DNA of 64,000 nucleotides, from assembly GCA_023053545.1 (NCBI GenBank), contig JAKZAN010000066.1, forward strand, positions 124,001 to 188,000, given 5' to 3'. The translations under genes were made by a program, and so were the position numbers. Below the pieces are notes generated by a model. The model searched no databases. It had not been told where the DNA came from and saw nothing but the letters and a program-made list of their open reading frames with translations. How positions within the stretch are numbered: position 1 is the stretch's first letter; each line of letters starts with the position of its first letter. Positions 1 through 8,098 of the stretch are shown here, in pieces. The stretch comes from Lepidurus packardi (taxonomy: Eukaryota; Arthropoda; Branchiopoda; Notostraca; Triopsidae).

Positions 1-431
1 TCAGAGGCGTCCGCAAAGTCTTTTTGTGGTGCATCGGCCGGCAATTCTCCGTGCGAGAATAGAACTGCAGGATAGGTTTCGGAAGTTGCAGGTTGTTCAA
101 TTGCGGCTAATTCAACTAAAAAAGTCCACATATTCAAGAAATCATAAACATATATAATTTTGGTTTGCTCCTCGTCTAAAATGTCTGATAACGCATAATC
201 TGCCATTATTTTTTGCTCGCCTTGCACGTCTCCGGTGTCAAATAATGAGATTTCATCTTCTTGATTCCACGTATCGTCACAAGTATAAAACGACGCAATT
301 TCCATTCCGTCAAAACCAAAAGCGTTCACAATGGCGTTGTGAAGGTCCTCTAATGTGTTGTCATTCAGTATTGCAATGTCTCTAAAAACATCATCTTCGG
401 CATCGAGTATTACTCTAAATTTATAAACCAT
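1..431 (-). CDS. pRiA4b ORF-3-like (IS1096 TnpR-passenger family) protein, 3' end cut off
   Basis: About 143 codons are visible from an ATG at 431 on the minus strand, and the frame is still open at base 1. The protein begins MVYKFRVILDAEDDVFRDI and continues with acidic stretches and the 'NAFGFDGMEIASFY' type segment. This matches my recollection of the PRiA4_ORF3 family, which is often annotated as an IS1096 passenger. The family is common on Bacteroidota chromosomes without any transposon nearby, and no transposase or terminal repeats are visible here. Its biochemical function is unknown. A -7-like element lies about 22 bases upstream of the start. The family call is from memory of sequence style, so it is moderately sure. 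Confidence 0.7.
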   Translation of the reverse strand, partial: MVYKFRVILDAEDDVFRDIAILNDNTLEDLHNAIVNAFGFDGMEIASFYTCDDTWNQEDEISLFDTGDVQGEQKIMADYALSDILDEEQTKIIYVYDFLNMWTFLVELAAIEQPATSETYPAVLFSHGELPADAPQKDFADAS

Positions 432-453
432 AGCAGTCAATTTTATGAATGTC

Positions 454-461
454 CAAAGGTA
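454..461 (-). promoter_or_regulatory. Bacteroidetes -7 element for the pRiA4b-like gene
   Basis: The minus strand reads TACCTTTG, an exact match to the Bacteroidetes -7 consensus TAnnTTTG, 22 bases before the ATG at 431. No convincing -33 TTTG box is seen. Confidence 0.5.
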
Positions 462-524
462 AAGTTTAAATCTGTTTGGCGCTTAAAAAGTAATTAACAA
501 TTGAGTCAATTTTGAGGTGCTTGC

Positions 525-573
525 AAAAAAAAACTGTTTCAAAAGCGAATCGTTGACACGCTAATGAAACAGT
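525..573 (-). terminator. Rho-independent terminator downstream of the CsbD-like gene
   Basis: A 9-bp perfect stem (533-541 with 565-573, ACTGTTTCA/TGAAACAGT) with a secondary inner pairing is followed on the minus strand by a run of Ts (complement of the A-run 525-533). It sits between the CsbD-like gene and the next minus-strand gene. The rest of the 432-676 gap shows nothing else recognisable. Confidence 0.65.
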
Positions 574-676
574 AAAAATCAAATGCATTTTGCCTTAGTT
601 TTTGGTCAGAACCATCGGATTACGACCAGATATTCGGAAAAAATGTTCAGGAAAACGGATTTGTTTTTGTCTTTTT

Positions 677-859
677 TTAGTCTAAAAACGACTTAATTTC
701 TTTTTCTGATTTGCCTAATTTCTGCTGAAGACGGCCCCACATTTCTTGTTCTTGTCCCTCCTCATAAAGCAAATCGTCATCAGTAACGTCTGCATATTTT
801 TGCTTAATTCTTCCTTTTAATACTTCCCAGTTTCCCTCAATCTCATTTGAATTTGGCAT
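677..859 (-). CDS. CsbD-like small stress protein
   Basis: The 60-residue acidic protein has the CsbD family layout: an N-terminal 'EIEGNWEVLKGRIKQKYADVT' type segment followed by 'DDDLLYEEGQEQEMWGRLQQKLG', and a charged C-terminus. CsbD proteins are small soluble proteins of unknown biochemical function, induced in general stress responses in several bacteria. Length is normal for the family. The gene stands alone: a terminator follows, and about 210 bases separate it from ctaA upstream. No cysteines or membrane segment are present. The family call is fairly sure; a stress role in this organism is inferred. Confidence 0.85.
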   Translation of the reverse strand: MPNSNEIEGNWEVLKGRIKQKYADVTDDDLLYEEGQEQEMWGRLQQKLGKSEKEIKSFLD

Positions 860-1028
860 GACGTATATCTTTTAAATTAATATTTTGATACCAGTAAATT
901 TAGCAAAATTCGAACCTTTTGTTGTTATATAATTCTGCGAAATCCTTTCAAAATACCAACAAGTATATTCTTAAATTATAACTTTACGCTAATCAGCTTT
1001 ACTAGTTGGTTAATAATAGTTTAAAGAC

Positions 1029-1058
1029 GCACTATAGAATATGTCTATGGTGCTTTTT
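1029..1058. terminator. Hairpin between ctaA and the CsbD-like gene
   Basis: A 9-bp stem with one G-T mismatch (1029-1037 with 1045-1053) lies just past the ctaA stop. The T-run is on the plus strand (1054-1058) and only a short T-rich stretch follows on the minus strand, so its use as the ctaA terminator is uncertain. Confidence 0.4.
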
Positions 1059-1072
1059 AAGGCCTTTTAAGC

Positions 1073-2095
1073 CTATTTCGACACCCGATGCAGCGTGTAT
1101 ACTGTTGCTGCAAGTAATAAAAACGCCGTCACCTGATGCACCAATCCGAGCCACAAAGGCACGCCATAAAGCAATGTAAAAACACCCAAACCAAATTGCA
1201 AGAAGACGACAACAACCAAAATCTGAGTTGCTGTTTTTTGCTCTTTATGCAGTTCGGTTTTGCGCCCAATAAAAAATACGAGCAGCATCATCGCAACTAC
1301 AAAATATGCTAAAGTTCGGTGCACAAATTGAACGCCACTTTTGCCTTCCGTCAAATTAGCAAACAACGAATCGCGTTCAATCAAAACGCTGTCATGAACA
1401 AATTGGCCATCGCTCATCAGCGGCCAATGATTGTGAATTAAACCTGCATTTAGCCCTGCCACAAAACCGCCGTAAATGATTTGAATGATCAAAACGACTA
1501 GCGCCAAACGGACGTAATTTCGCAACGGCAAAATAGCAGATTTTCGTTCTGGATAGATAAGATCCAACGCAACCCATAAAGTATACGCAAAAGTCAAAAA
1601 GGCAAACGTTAAGTGCAATGCCAGCCTGTAATGGCTCACATCTGGATTGTCAATTAAACCACTTTTCACCATAAACCAACCAAAAAATCCTTGCAAAGCG
1701 CCCATTCCCATCAAAATCAGCGATTTCTTAATCGTTGCTTTGTCTAATTTTTTAGTTGCCAGAAAATATACGAACGGAATAAAAAATACCAGTCCAATGA
1801 CGCGGCCAATAAAACGGTGAAACCATTCCCAAAAATAAATGAATTTATAATCGGCAATCGTAAAGTCGTTATGAATGTTAATCTTCTGATATTCAGGGAA
1901 TTTCTTGTATTCTTCAAAGGCATGTTCCCATTTCGCATCGGTCATCGGCGGGAAGGTGTCGGTCACCAAATGCCAGTCGGTCATCGAAAGTCCGCTGTTG
2001 GTGAGCCGCGTGATACCGCCCACAATCACCATAATAAACACCAAAATACAACCCGACAAAAGCCACACAATAACTGATTTATTCGCTGTTTTCAT
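1073..2095 (-). CDS. ctaA: Heme A synthase (COX15/CtaA family)
   Basis: This 340-residue integral membrane protein oxidises the C8 methyl of heme O to the formyl group of heme A, the cofactor of aa3-type cytochrome oxidases. Hydrophobicity suggests about eight transmembrane helices. The COX15/CtaA signature 'GGITRLTNSGLSMTDWH' is near the N-terminus. Conserved heme-ligand histidines are seen in 'WEWFHRFIGR', 'LALHLTFAF', 'VHRTLAYF' and 'VHQVTAF'. The first periplasmic loop has no cysteine pair, so it looks like the COX15-like subclass rather than the Bacillus type. It is last in a minus-strand run after cca, separated by a 118-bp gap holding a structured repeat, so it may be expressed separately. 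The call is secure. Confidence 0.95.
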   Translation of the reverse strand: MKTANKSVIVWLLSGCILVFIMVIVGGITRLTNSGLSMTDWHLVTDTFPPMTDAKWEHAFEEYKKFPEYQKINIHNDFTIADYKFIYFWEWFHRFIGRVIGLVFFIPFVYFLATKKLDKATIKKSLILMGMGALQGFFGWFMVKSGLIDNPDVSHYRLALHLTFAFLTFAYTLWVALDLIYPERKSAILPLRNYVRLALVVLIIQIIYGGFVAGLNAGLIHNHWPLMSDGQFVHDSVLIERDSLFANLTEGKSGVQFVHRTLAYFVVAMMLLVFFIGRKTELHKEQKTATQILVVVVFLQFGLGVFTLLYGVPLWLGLVHQVTAFLLLAATVYTLHRVSK

Positions 2096-2127
2096 TCTAA
2101 TTTATATAGGTTAATTTATTTTTTTTT

Positions 2128-2207
2128 GGAGCTATTTCCCGCTTTTCGTTTCAATCTTTTTTGGCTAAAAAACGCCAAAAAAGGATTTCCACTTCAATCG
2201 GGGCTAT
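2128..2207. repeat. Structured intergenic repeat element (Flavobacterium-type imperfect palindrome)
   Basis: This 80-base element fills most of the gap between cca and ctaA. It has outer partly complementary ends (GGAGCT...TCCCG and CGGGGCT), a central inverted repeat (TTTTTTGGC / GCCAAAAAA) and, on the minus strand, two related GATTGAA-type half-motifs. I recall similar elements of the form 'AGCCCCGATTGAAG...GCGGGAAATAGCTCC' scattered between genes of Flavobacterium genomes, but that recollection is unverified. Only this one copy is seen in the window. It could act as an RNA hairpin, terminator or mobile palindromic repeat. Confidence 0.6.
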
Positions 2208-2213
2208 GACATT

Positions 2214-3647
2214 CTACTTAGAAACGGCTTCCAATCCTAATTTTGCAGCACGTTTCATCATATAAGCATATGCAGCATCATATTCATTCGGGATTTCACC
2301 TTCCAATATGGCTTCTTTTATGGCTTCTTTTAAAACGCCAATTTTCTGACAAGGCGGAATATTAAAAATAGCCATGATTTCTTCACCAGAAATTGGTGGT
2401 TGGAATTTCCGAATATGATCGCGTTCTTCTACTTCTACAATCTTATTGCGTACGACTTTAAAATTATCGTGGTAGCGTCTAAATTTATTTGGGTTTTTAG
2501 TAGTGATGTCTGCTTCGCACAATGTCATCAATGCCTCGACATCTTCACCTGCGTCAAAAACAAGCCGGCGCACTGCAGAGTCAGTTACTTCTTCTTGCGA
2601 AAGCACAATTGGCCTAGAGCTCATCATTACCATCTTTTGCACAAATTTCAATTTCTGGTTCAAAGGCATGTGCAGCCTTTCAAAAAGGCGTTTCACCATT
2701 TTTCCACCCAAAAATTCATGCCCGTGGAAAGTCCATCCGTGCCTCTTGTCGAAGCGCTTGGTTGGTGCTTTCCCAATGTCATGCAAAAGTGCTGCCCAGC
2801 GAAGCCAAACGTCTTCTGTGTTAGCAGCAATATTATCAACCACTTCTAAGGTGTGGTAAAAGTTGTTCTTGTGCGTATGGCCTTCAATTTCTTCAACCTG
2901 ATTGAGTGCCGTAAGTTCAGGTAAAATCAGTTCGAGTAAGCCGCTTTCAAAAAGCAGCAAAAATCCCACTGAAGGCTTTTCAGTAGCCAGTATTTTGTTA
3001 AGTTCATCAACAATACGTTCTCCTGAAATAATGCTAATTCGATTGGCGTTGGCTTTAATCCCAGCGAAAGATTCGCTTTCAATTTCAAATCCCAGCTGCG
3101 CTGCAAATCGAATGGCGCGCAACATCCTTAACGGATCATCGGAAAAAGTAATCGATGGTTCTAAAGGCGTTCGGATAATTTTTCGTTCCATATCGGCTTT
3201 GCCACCAAAAGGATCGAGTAGGGCACCAAAATTTGCCTTATTAAGCGAAAGTGCGAGCGCGTTTATGGTAAAATCACGTCTATTCTGATCGTCTTCCAAC
3301 GTGCCATTTTCCACAATTGGATTTCTGCTATCGCTGGTGTAGCTTTCTGTTCTAGCACCAACAAATTCAATATCAGTATCTTCAAAACGCAACATTGCGG
3401 TTCCGTAATTTTTAAAAACCTGAACTTTTGGGTTTTTCGGAAGCATTTCGCTCACTTTCAGAGCCAGTTCAATTCCGCTGCCTACTGCCACAATGTCGAT
3501 GTCCTTCTTTGTGCCACGTTGCATAATGAGGTCCCGTACGAAGCCCCCAATTACATAGCATTCTACCCCTAATTCAGTAGCTGCATCGGAAATCACTTTA
3601 AAAATGTTTCGGTCTAATGCTTCTAAAAACGACGTGTTTTCTTTCAT
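2214..3647 (-). CDS. cca: CCA-adding tRNA nucleotidyltransferase with HD domain
   Basis: The 477-residue enzyme adds or repairs the 3' CCA end of tRNAs. The class II nucleotidyltransferase head shows 'GGFVRD' (residues 34-39) and the metal-binding pair in 'DIDIVAVG' (D49, D51). 'RRDFTINALA' and 'DDPLRMLRAIRFAAQLGF' follow, both typical of the CCA/poly(A) polymerase family. A C-terminal HD phosphohydrolase domain is marked by 'AALLHDIGKAPTKR' and 'FHGHEFLGG'. Length fits the bacterial HD-containing form. It lies 33 bp downstream of the Sua5-like gene on the same strand, so two tRNA-maturation enzymes are probably co-transcribed. The structured repeat follows its stop. Confidence 0.95.
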   Translation of the reverse strand: MKENTSFLEALDRNIFKVISDAATELGVECYVIGGFVRDLIMQRGTKKDIDIVAVGSGIELALKVSEMLPKNPKVQVFKNYGTAMLRFEDTDIEFVGARTESYTSDSRNPIVENGTLEDDQNRRDFTINALALSLNKANFGALLDPFGGKADMERKIIRTPLEPSITFSDDPLRMLRAIRFAAQLGFEIESESFAGIKANANRISIISGERIVDELNKILATEKPSVGFLLLFESGLLELILPELTALNQVEEIEGHTHKNNFYHTLEVVDNIAANTEDVWLRWAALLHDIGKAPTKRFDKRHGWTFHGHEFLGGKMVKRLFERLHMPLNQKLKFVQKMVMMSSRPIVLSQEEVTDSAVRRLVFDAGEDVEALMTLCEADITTKNPNKFRRYHDNFKVVRNKIVEVEERDHIRKFQPPISGEEIMAIFNIPPCQKIGVLKEAIKEAILEGEIPNEYDAAYAYMMKRAAKLGLEAVSK

Positions 3648-3680
3648 TTTAGCTTTAAATGCGCGACTTCAAGGCTACAA

Positions 3681-4283
3681 CTATTTTCTAATGATGCTTA
3701 CTCTAGAATCATTCGTCAACTTAATTATTGTTGACGGTTTTTTGCAAGCCAAATCGCGTTGCAAATTTACAACATAGTCGACACCATTAATAATTTCTTT
3801 GCTAATTTCTTTGAAAGTCATTGGCGTGGGCTGTCCAGAAATATTTGCACAAGTCGAAACCAAGGGTTTTTTCATACGTTCCAACAGCTTAAAGCAAAAA
3901 GCCTCTTTAATGATTCGGACGCCTATTGAATTATCCAATGAAATTAGGCTTTTGGCAACATTTCGTGGTTGGTCTAAAATAATGGTTGTTGGCTTTTCTG
4001 AAAGATCCATAATCTGCCAAGCGGTTTCCGGAATTTCCTTGAAAACATTATACATCATCTTTTCGCCATTCATCAACACGATCATCGACCTATTTTCAGG
4101 CAATTGCTTCAGTTTTTTAAGCTTTTCGATGGCTTCTTCATTAGTAGCGTCGCAGCCAATAGCCCAAACAGTATCTGTTGGATACAAAATTAAACCGCCA
4201 TTGTTAATTACTTCAAATGCTTTGAATATTTCTTCGTTCATTTTGTGGGATATGTTTTGCATTGGAATTTCAATAAATTCCAA
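3681..4283 (-). CDS. L-threonylcarbamoyladenylate synthase (Sua5/YciO/YrdC family)
   Basis: The 200-residue protein has a YrdC fold and is predicted to make threonylcarbamoyl-AMP from threonine, bicarbonate and ATP, the first step of t6A37 tRNA modification. The signature 'GGLILYPTDTVWAIGCDA' starts near residue 29. The K/R-containing 'KKLKQLPENRSM' region and the 'STCANISGQPTP' motif follow. It lacks the extra C-terminal Sua5 domain, so it is a short TsaC/YciO-type protein. YciO paralogues can have weaker or different activity, so exact function is slightly uncertain. It sits 9 bp after the NeuD-like gene and 33 bp before cca. Confidence 0.88.
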   Translation of the reverse strand: MEFIEIPMQNISHKMNEEIFKAFEVINNGGLILYPTDTVWAIGCDATNEEAIEKLKKLKQLPENRSMIVLMNGEKMMYNVFKEIPETAWQIMDLSEKPTTIILDQPRNVAKSLISLDNSIGVRIIKEAFCFKLLERMKKPLVSTCANISGQPTPMTFKEISKEIINGVDYVVNLQRDLACKKPSTIIKLTNDSRVSIIRK

Positions 4284-4292
4284 GAACTTATA

Positions 4293-4940
4293 TTAGAAAT
4301 TTAGGGGCATGATTTCTTTTTTGATAACGGCTGGCACGCCTGCAACCATGCAATTATCAGGTACGTCTTTCGTGACAACTGCACCTGCGGCAATTACTAC
4401 GTTTCTGCCAATGGTCAATTTAGGTAAAATAATTACGGCTGTGCCAATTGCTGTGTAATCGCCAATTCTCACGTTTCCACTAATATTTGATCCTGGTGAA
4501 ATCTCGACGAAATCCCCGATCGTGCAATCGTGACCAATCGTACAATTGAGATTCACTAAAACGCCTTTACCTAGCGATATATCATTGGTGATAATTGTGC
4601 CGCACATTACATTACAGCCATCTCCAATGCTATTTCCGTAGTGGCCAACTTGCGCTTTGCTACTCAGTACCGTCGTTAAAACACCGCCAAGTTCCGTAAA
4701 TTTATCGGAAAGCGTTTTGCGTAATTTTGGATTTCCAACGGCAATTGTGAACTGCCGTGAAACTGTTTCAAAATAGGCACTTGCTTGCTTGGGATCTGTC
4801 AAAATAGGGAAACGATTATACAACTTAGGGTCCTCAAAAACATTAACGTCGTCATAGAAAACGATGTTTTCAAGACTATTGTTTAGGTGTAAAACTTCGA
4901 GGACTTCTTTCGCAAAGCCTTTTGCTCCTACAATTAGCAT
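4293..4940 (-). CDS. NeuD/PglD-like sugar O-/N-acyltransferase
   Basis: This 215-residue protein has an N-terminal nucleotide-sugar-binding Rossmann-like segment (MLIVGAKGFAKEVLEVL). It is followed by a left-handed beta-helix of hexapeptide repeats (for example 'IGDYTAIGTAVIILPKLTIG') and ends with the usual 'GVPAVIKK'. The family acetylates amino sugars (PglD) or sialic-acid-type sugars (NeuD), using acetyl-CoA in the cytoplasm. Its ATG overlaps the end of the upstream aminotransferase gene by 7 bases, implying translational coupling. The pair probably makes an acetamido sugar for a surface glycan; the substrate cannot be read from sequence. Confidence 0.88.
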   Translation of the reverse strand: MLIVGAKGFAKEVLEVLHLNNSLENIVFYDDVNVFEDPKLYNRFPILTDPKQASAYFETVSRQFTIAVGNPKLRKTLSDKFTELGGVLTTVLSSKAQVGHYGNSIGDGCNVMCGTIITNDISLGKGVLVNLNCTIGHDCTIGDFVEISPGSNISGNVRIGDYTAIGTAVIILPKLTIGRNVVIAAGAVVTKDVPDNCMVAGVPAVIKKEIMPLNF

Positions 4941-6025
4941 AATGTTTCGTTTATGATTGTTGTAATTCTAGTAATTTCTTCTGCTGAAAGTCCATGATAC
5001 AAAGGCAAACACAAAATTCTAGAAGAAATTGATTCTGATATTGGCATTGGTGCTCCTTCCGCAAATGCAACCGTATTTAGAGATGGGTAGAAATACCGTC
5101 TTGGAAAAATGTTTTGCCCAGCAAGCGATTTCATGGTAGCCAAGAGTGATTCCTCGCTTTCAAAAATTGCGGGGTAATAACTGTAATTCCAATCTGTATT
5201 TTCACGAAGTTTCATTGTTGAAATCTTGCTAAAATTTAGTTGTTCGTTATATTGTTCGACTACAATTTTTCGCTGTTCGAAAATAGTATAGATGTCTTCT
5301 AGAACGGCCAGTCCCATCGCCGACTGTAATTCGGAAATTTTAGCGTTAATTCCCAATCCATGAAAATCTGTTGGGCCATTATGTCCAAAGTTATGGCTGT
5401 AAAATATCTTATGACTTAGCGCTTGATCTCCACAAAAAATCGCACCGCCTTCTCCTGTGTGGAATATTTTTGTAGCATGAAAACTGCAAGTGCTTATAGA
5501 GCCATAATTAAAAATCGATTTCCCATTGTATGTCACGCCAAAACAATGTGCCGCGTCATAAATAACATGGAGATTGTGTTTTATTGCAATTTTTTCGATG
5601 GCTTCCACATTACAAGGATTGCCAAAGACATGCGTAGCCAAAATAGCCGTAGTTTTTGGCGTAATTGCTGCTTCGATTTTATTTTCGTCAATGGTTAAAA
5701 ATTCTGGATGTATGTCTACAAAAATCGGCGTGCAATTTTCCCATTTAATAGAAGAAGTGGTTGCAATATAAGAAAATGGCGTGGTGATAATTTCGCCCAT
5801 GCCACCCAATAATTTCACAGCAATTTGCAACGGTATAGTGCCATTGTTAGTAATCAGAATATTATCCAGACCCAGTTTGCTTTTTAATTTTTGTTCGAGT
5901 TCCAAGGTCAATTCGCCCCGGTTGGTTAACCATTCATTTTCCCAGATTCTTTTTAGAAATCGGTTGTAGTTTTCTAAAGTCGGGAAATAAGCTTTTGTAA
6001 CATTGATTGCTTTATTCAAAGTCAT
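4934..6025 (-). CDS. DegT/DnrJ/EryC1/StrS sugar aminotransferase
   Basis: The 363-residue PLP-dependent aminotransferase acts on a nucleotide-linked keto-sugar. Family features are 'VIYDAAHCFG' with D157, which contacts the PLP pyridine nitrogen, and 'SFHATKIFHTGEGG' with K186, the Schiff-base lysine. The C-terminal 'LCLPLYHGLS' is also typical. Length is normal. It overlaps the NeuD-like acyltransferase gene by 7 bases, giving an aminotransferase-acyltransferase pair as in PglE/PglD-type pathways. A 103-bp gap separates it from the GT2 gene upstream. Which keto-sugar it uses is unknown. Confidence 0.9.
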   Translation of the reverse strand: MTLNKAINVTKAYFPTLENYNRFLKRIWENEWLTNRGELTLELEQKLKSKLGLDNILITNNGTIPLQIAVKLLGGMGEIITTPFSYIATTSSIKWENCTPIFVDIHPEFLTIDENKIEAAITPKTTAILATHVFGNPCNVEAIEKIAIKHNLHVIYDAAHCFGVTYNGKSIFNYGSISTCSFHATKIFHTGEGGAIFCGDQALSHKIFYSHNFGHNGPTDFHGLGINAKISELQSAMGLAVLEDIYTIFEQRKIVVEQYNEQLNFSKISTMKLRENTDWNYSYYPAIFESEESLLATMKSLAGQNIFPRRYFYPSLNTVAFAEGAPMPISESISSRILCLPLYHGLSAEEITRITTIINETLC

Positions 6026-6128
6026 ATTTTTTTTGTAAATTCAGTTTTAAGCTTTGCGATTACTCAAATTCAGGCTCAAGGTGGTTTCAATTCTTATATA
6101 ATATTCTTGATAAAAGATTTACCACATT

Positions 6129-6971
6129 CTAGTGTTTTGCGTCGTGGCGAATAAGTTTTTTAATAAAATATTTCAATTTAGCTACAACTTTATTAATTCC
6201 TTTTTTTCGCTTAGACTTCATTTTTAAAATCTGCTTGTTTAAGATTTTTTGCACATCTCCCGAGAAATTTTCTTTAATATTTGTTATAAAATCAATCCAA
6301 ATCTGTTCTCTTTCATCTTGTTTTCGTGAAGACCAATAAGAGGTGTCATGAATGCGGTATACCGCCATTATTGTGTCAATATACTTTATTTTGCCGTGTT
6401 TGGCATTCAACATATGTAGAAAATAGTCACCAATTGGCGATTTCATAAAGTATTCTGGCCATGATTCAATTAAGCCGTTTCTATAGACTACACTTGGTGT
6501 ATGCATGTAATTTTTAGTGGCTAAATCCCGAATTGTAGTTACAGAAGGTGTTTTTTTGTTGATCTGGTCGTCTTGAAGTTCTCCGTTTTGCAACACAGCA
6601 ACCTTGTGAAAACAAATACTAAAGTCTGGATTTTCATTTAAAAAATCGACCTGCTTTTGCAGCTTAAGCGTATCCGTCCAATAGTCATCCCCTTCGCATA
6701 AGGCAACAAAATTACCAGAGCATTGATTAAGTGTAAATATAAAGTTAGGCATTACACCAAGGTTAGCACTTTGGGGGTAAAATTTGATTAGATTTCCTTT
6801 TGGATGGTTTTTTATGATTGTATGAATAATATCAGCAGTCGAATCTGTTGATTTATCATCTGATATTACCAATTCGAAATCGAACGTGGTATCTTGGTTC
6901 AAGATGCTTTCAACTGCTTCTTTTATGTACTTTGAATGATTATAAGTAATCATAGCAACACTTAATTCCAT
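6129..6971 (-). CDS. GT2 family glycosyltransferase
   Basis: A GT-A fold begins at the very N-terminus of this 280-residue protein: 'SVAMITYNHSKYIKEAV', then 'ISDDKSTDST', and the metal/nucleotide-binding acidic motif in 'LCEGDDYW'. GT2 enzymes transfer a sugar from a nucleotide donor to a lipid-linked or membrane acceptor at the inner face of the membrane. A basic C-terminus (KSKRKKG...) may help membrane association. Only 5 bases separate it from the GT2 gene upstream, so the two are co-transcribed. Donor and acceptor are unknown. Confidence 0.9.
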   Translation of the reverse strand: MELSVAMITYNHSKYIKEAVESILNQDTTFDFELVISDDKSTDSTADIIHTIIKNHPKGNLIKFYPQSANLGVMPNFIFTLNQCSGNFVALCEGDDYWTDTLKLQKQVDFLNENPDFSICFHKVAVLQNGELQDDQINKKTPSVTTIRDLATKNYMHTPSVVYRNGLIESWPEYFMKSPIGDYFLHMLNAKHGKIKYIDTIMAVYRIHDTSYWSSRKQDEREQIWIDFITNIKENFSGDVQKILNKQILKMKSKRKKGINKVVAKLKYFIKKLIRHDAKH

Positions 6972-6976
6972 AACCT

Positions 6977-7948
6977 TTATGTTTTATCTATTTGGTGTTT
7001 CTTGAAAGCTGAATTAAAAACGATCATAAAAGCAGTTTTAAACGGGTGGTTTCGCTTCAGAACGCTATAATTTTCAGCTATAGAAAATTTTAAATTCTCT
7101 AAGTTTTGTACAAATAACGGATAAAATTTAGTATTAAGAGCAGTAATTTTCTTGTTTTTATTGTATGATCTTATAAGAAATTTCCGCCTTTGCATTAGGT
7201 GCTTAAACGAAGTGTCAGTACTTGCCAAATCGAATTTACTAAGCAGAAAATTTTTAGAATTGACCGTTTTTTCGTAAAAAACGCCACCAACTTGCTGATT
7301 CTTGTGAATGCGGTAATAAAAATACTTGTCTGGTAATAAACAAAATCCGTTTCTTGACGCTGCAATTAGTGCAATCCACTCGTCGTGGTGCAGTTTCGGA
7401 ACTACGGGAAAGGGCAAAATATCGTTTATGATTTTGGCACGAAATGCCATCGAGGCGCCAGTTGCAATATTGCTTATCTGTGATATGATACTATAATAGT
7501 CGTAAGAAATATTGGCTTCTTGCAGTAATTGTGGGACTTCCCAAACCGAATGCATCTCGCGAACAACCGACTCTTCGTTCATGCAATATCCATTAGAAGC
7601 AATGACGTCTATTGCCGGGTGTTGGACGAAATACTTGGTGTATTGCTCTACTTTGTCAACCGCCCATTTATCGTCCTGGTCTGAAAGAAATATAATGTCG
7701 GCACTGCAAAGTGCTATCGCTTTCTCGAAGTTTTTTATGCTTTTAAGCGTCGATTCGTTAATGTGTACTGAAATTTTATTTGGAAATTTCTTCTGGATTT
7801 CAGCTATAATTTCTAGCGTATTATCTGTCGATCGGTCGTCGCAAATCACAATCTCATCAACAGAAACAGTTTGATTTAAAATTGAATTGAGCTGTTCCGC
7901 AATATAACGCGCGCCATTGTATGTGCAAAGTGCAACAGCTGTTCTCAT
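6977..7948 (-). CDS. GT2 family glycosyltransferase (rhamnosyltransferase-like)
   Basis: This 323-residue GT-A enzyme begins 'RTAVALCTYNGARYIAEQL' with 'ICDDRSTDNT' and 'LSDQDDKWAVDKVEQY'. The LSDQDD form is typical of GT2 enzymes annotated as alpha-L-Rha or Glc glycosyltransferases in O-antigen and capsule loci. The downstream segment 'ATGASMAFRAKI' and the basic C-terminal tail fit the same group. It is first of a two-gene unit. A candidate -7 element lies about 85 bases upstream, leaving a leader with no evident structure. Sugar specificity is not determined. Confidence 0.9.
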   Translation of the reverse strand: MRTAVALCTYNGARYIAEQLNSILNQTVSVDEIVICDDRSTDNTLEIIAEIQKKFPNKISVHINESTLKSIKNFEKAIALCSADIIFLSDQDDKWAVDKVEQYTKYFVQHPAIDVIASNGYCMNEESVVREMHSVWEVPQLLQEANISYDYYSIISQISNIATGASMAFRAKIINDILPFPVVPKLHHDEWIALIAASRNGFCLLPDKYFYYRIHKNQQVGGVFYEKTVNSKNFLLSKFDLASTDTSFKHLMQRRKFLIRSYNKNKKITALNTKFYPLFVQNLENLKFSIAENYSVLKRNHPFKTAFMIVFNSAFKKHQIDKT

Positions 7949-8033
7949 GTGTTTTTTCCAGAAGTTTTAATCATCATATTTCGAATTAATTTGACCAAGA
8001 GGTTCTTAATTTTCGTTTTTCCAAAATTTTCGC

Positions 8034-8041
8034 CAAATATA
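8034..8041 (-). promoter_or_regulatory. Bacteroidetes -7 element for the GT2 pair
   Basis: The minus strand reads TATATTTG (TAnnTTTG). It would give a leader of roughly 80 bases before the GT2 start at 7948. No clear -33 box. Confidence 0.4.
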
Positions 8042-8098
8042 AGATTAATATGGACTGAAAAAAGGCAAAAGAAGGCTTAAAAAACAGAGAAGTGCAGC

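Noticed and set aside
1..431. Transposon passenger implying a mobile element at the left edge
   Set aside because: Only the IS1096-passenger family name suggests mobility; no transposase, terminal repeats or composition change is visible.
557..567. Shared 11-base motif CACGCTAATGA inside two terminator hairpins (also 34329-34339)
   Set aside because: In 64 kb several hundred 11-base pairs match by chance, so the coincidence carries no weight.
2400..2849. 149-codon plus-strand open frame
   Set aside because: It lies wholly antisense to the cca gene, with a Cys/His/Phe-rich translation unlike any known family.
3799..4296. 165-codon plus-strand open frame
   Set aside because: It is antisense to the Sua5-like gene over almost its full length, with no promoter and no family match.
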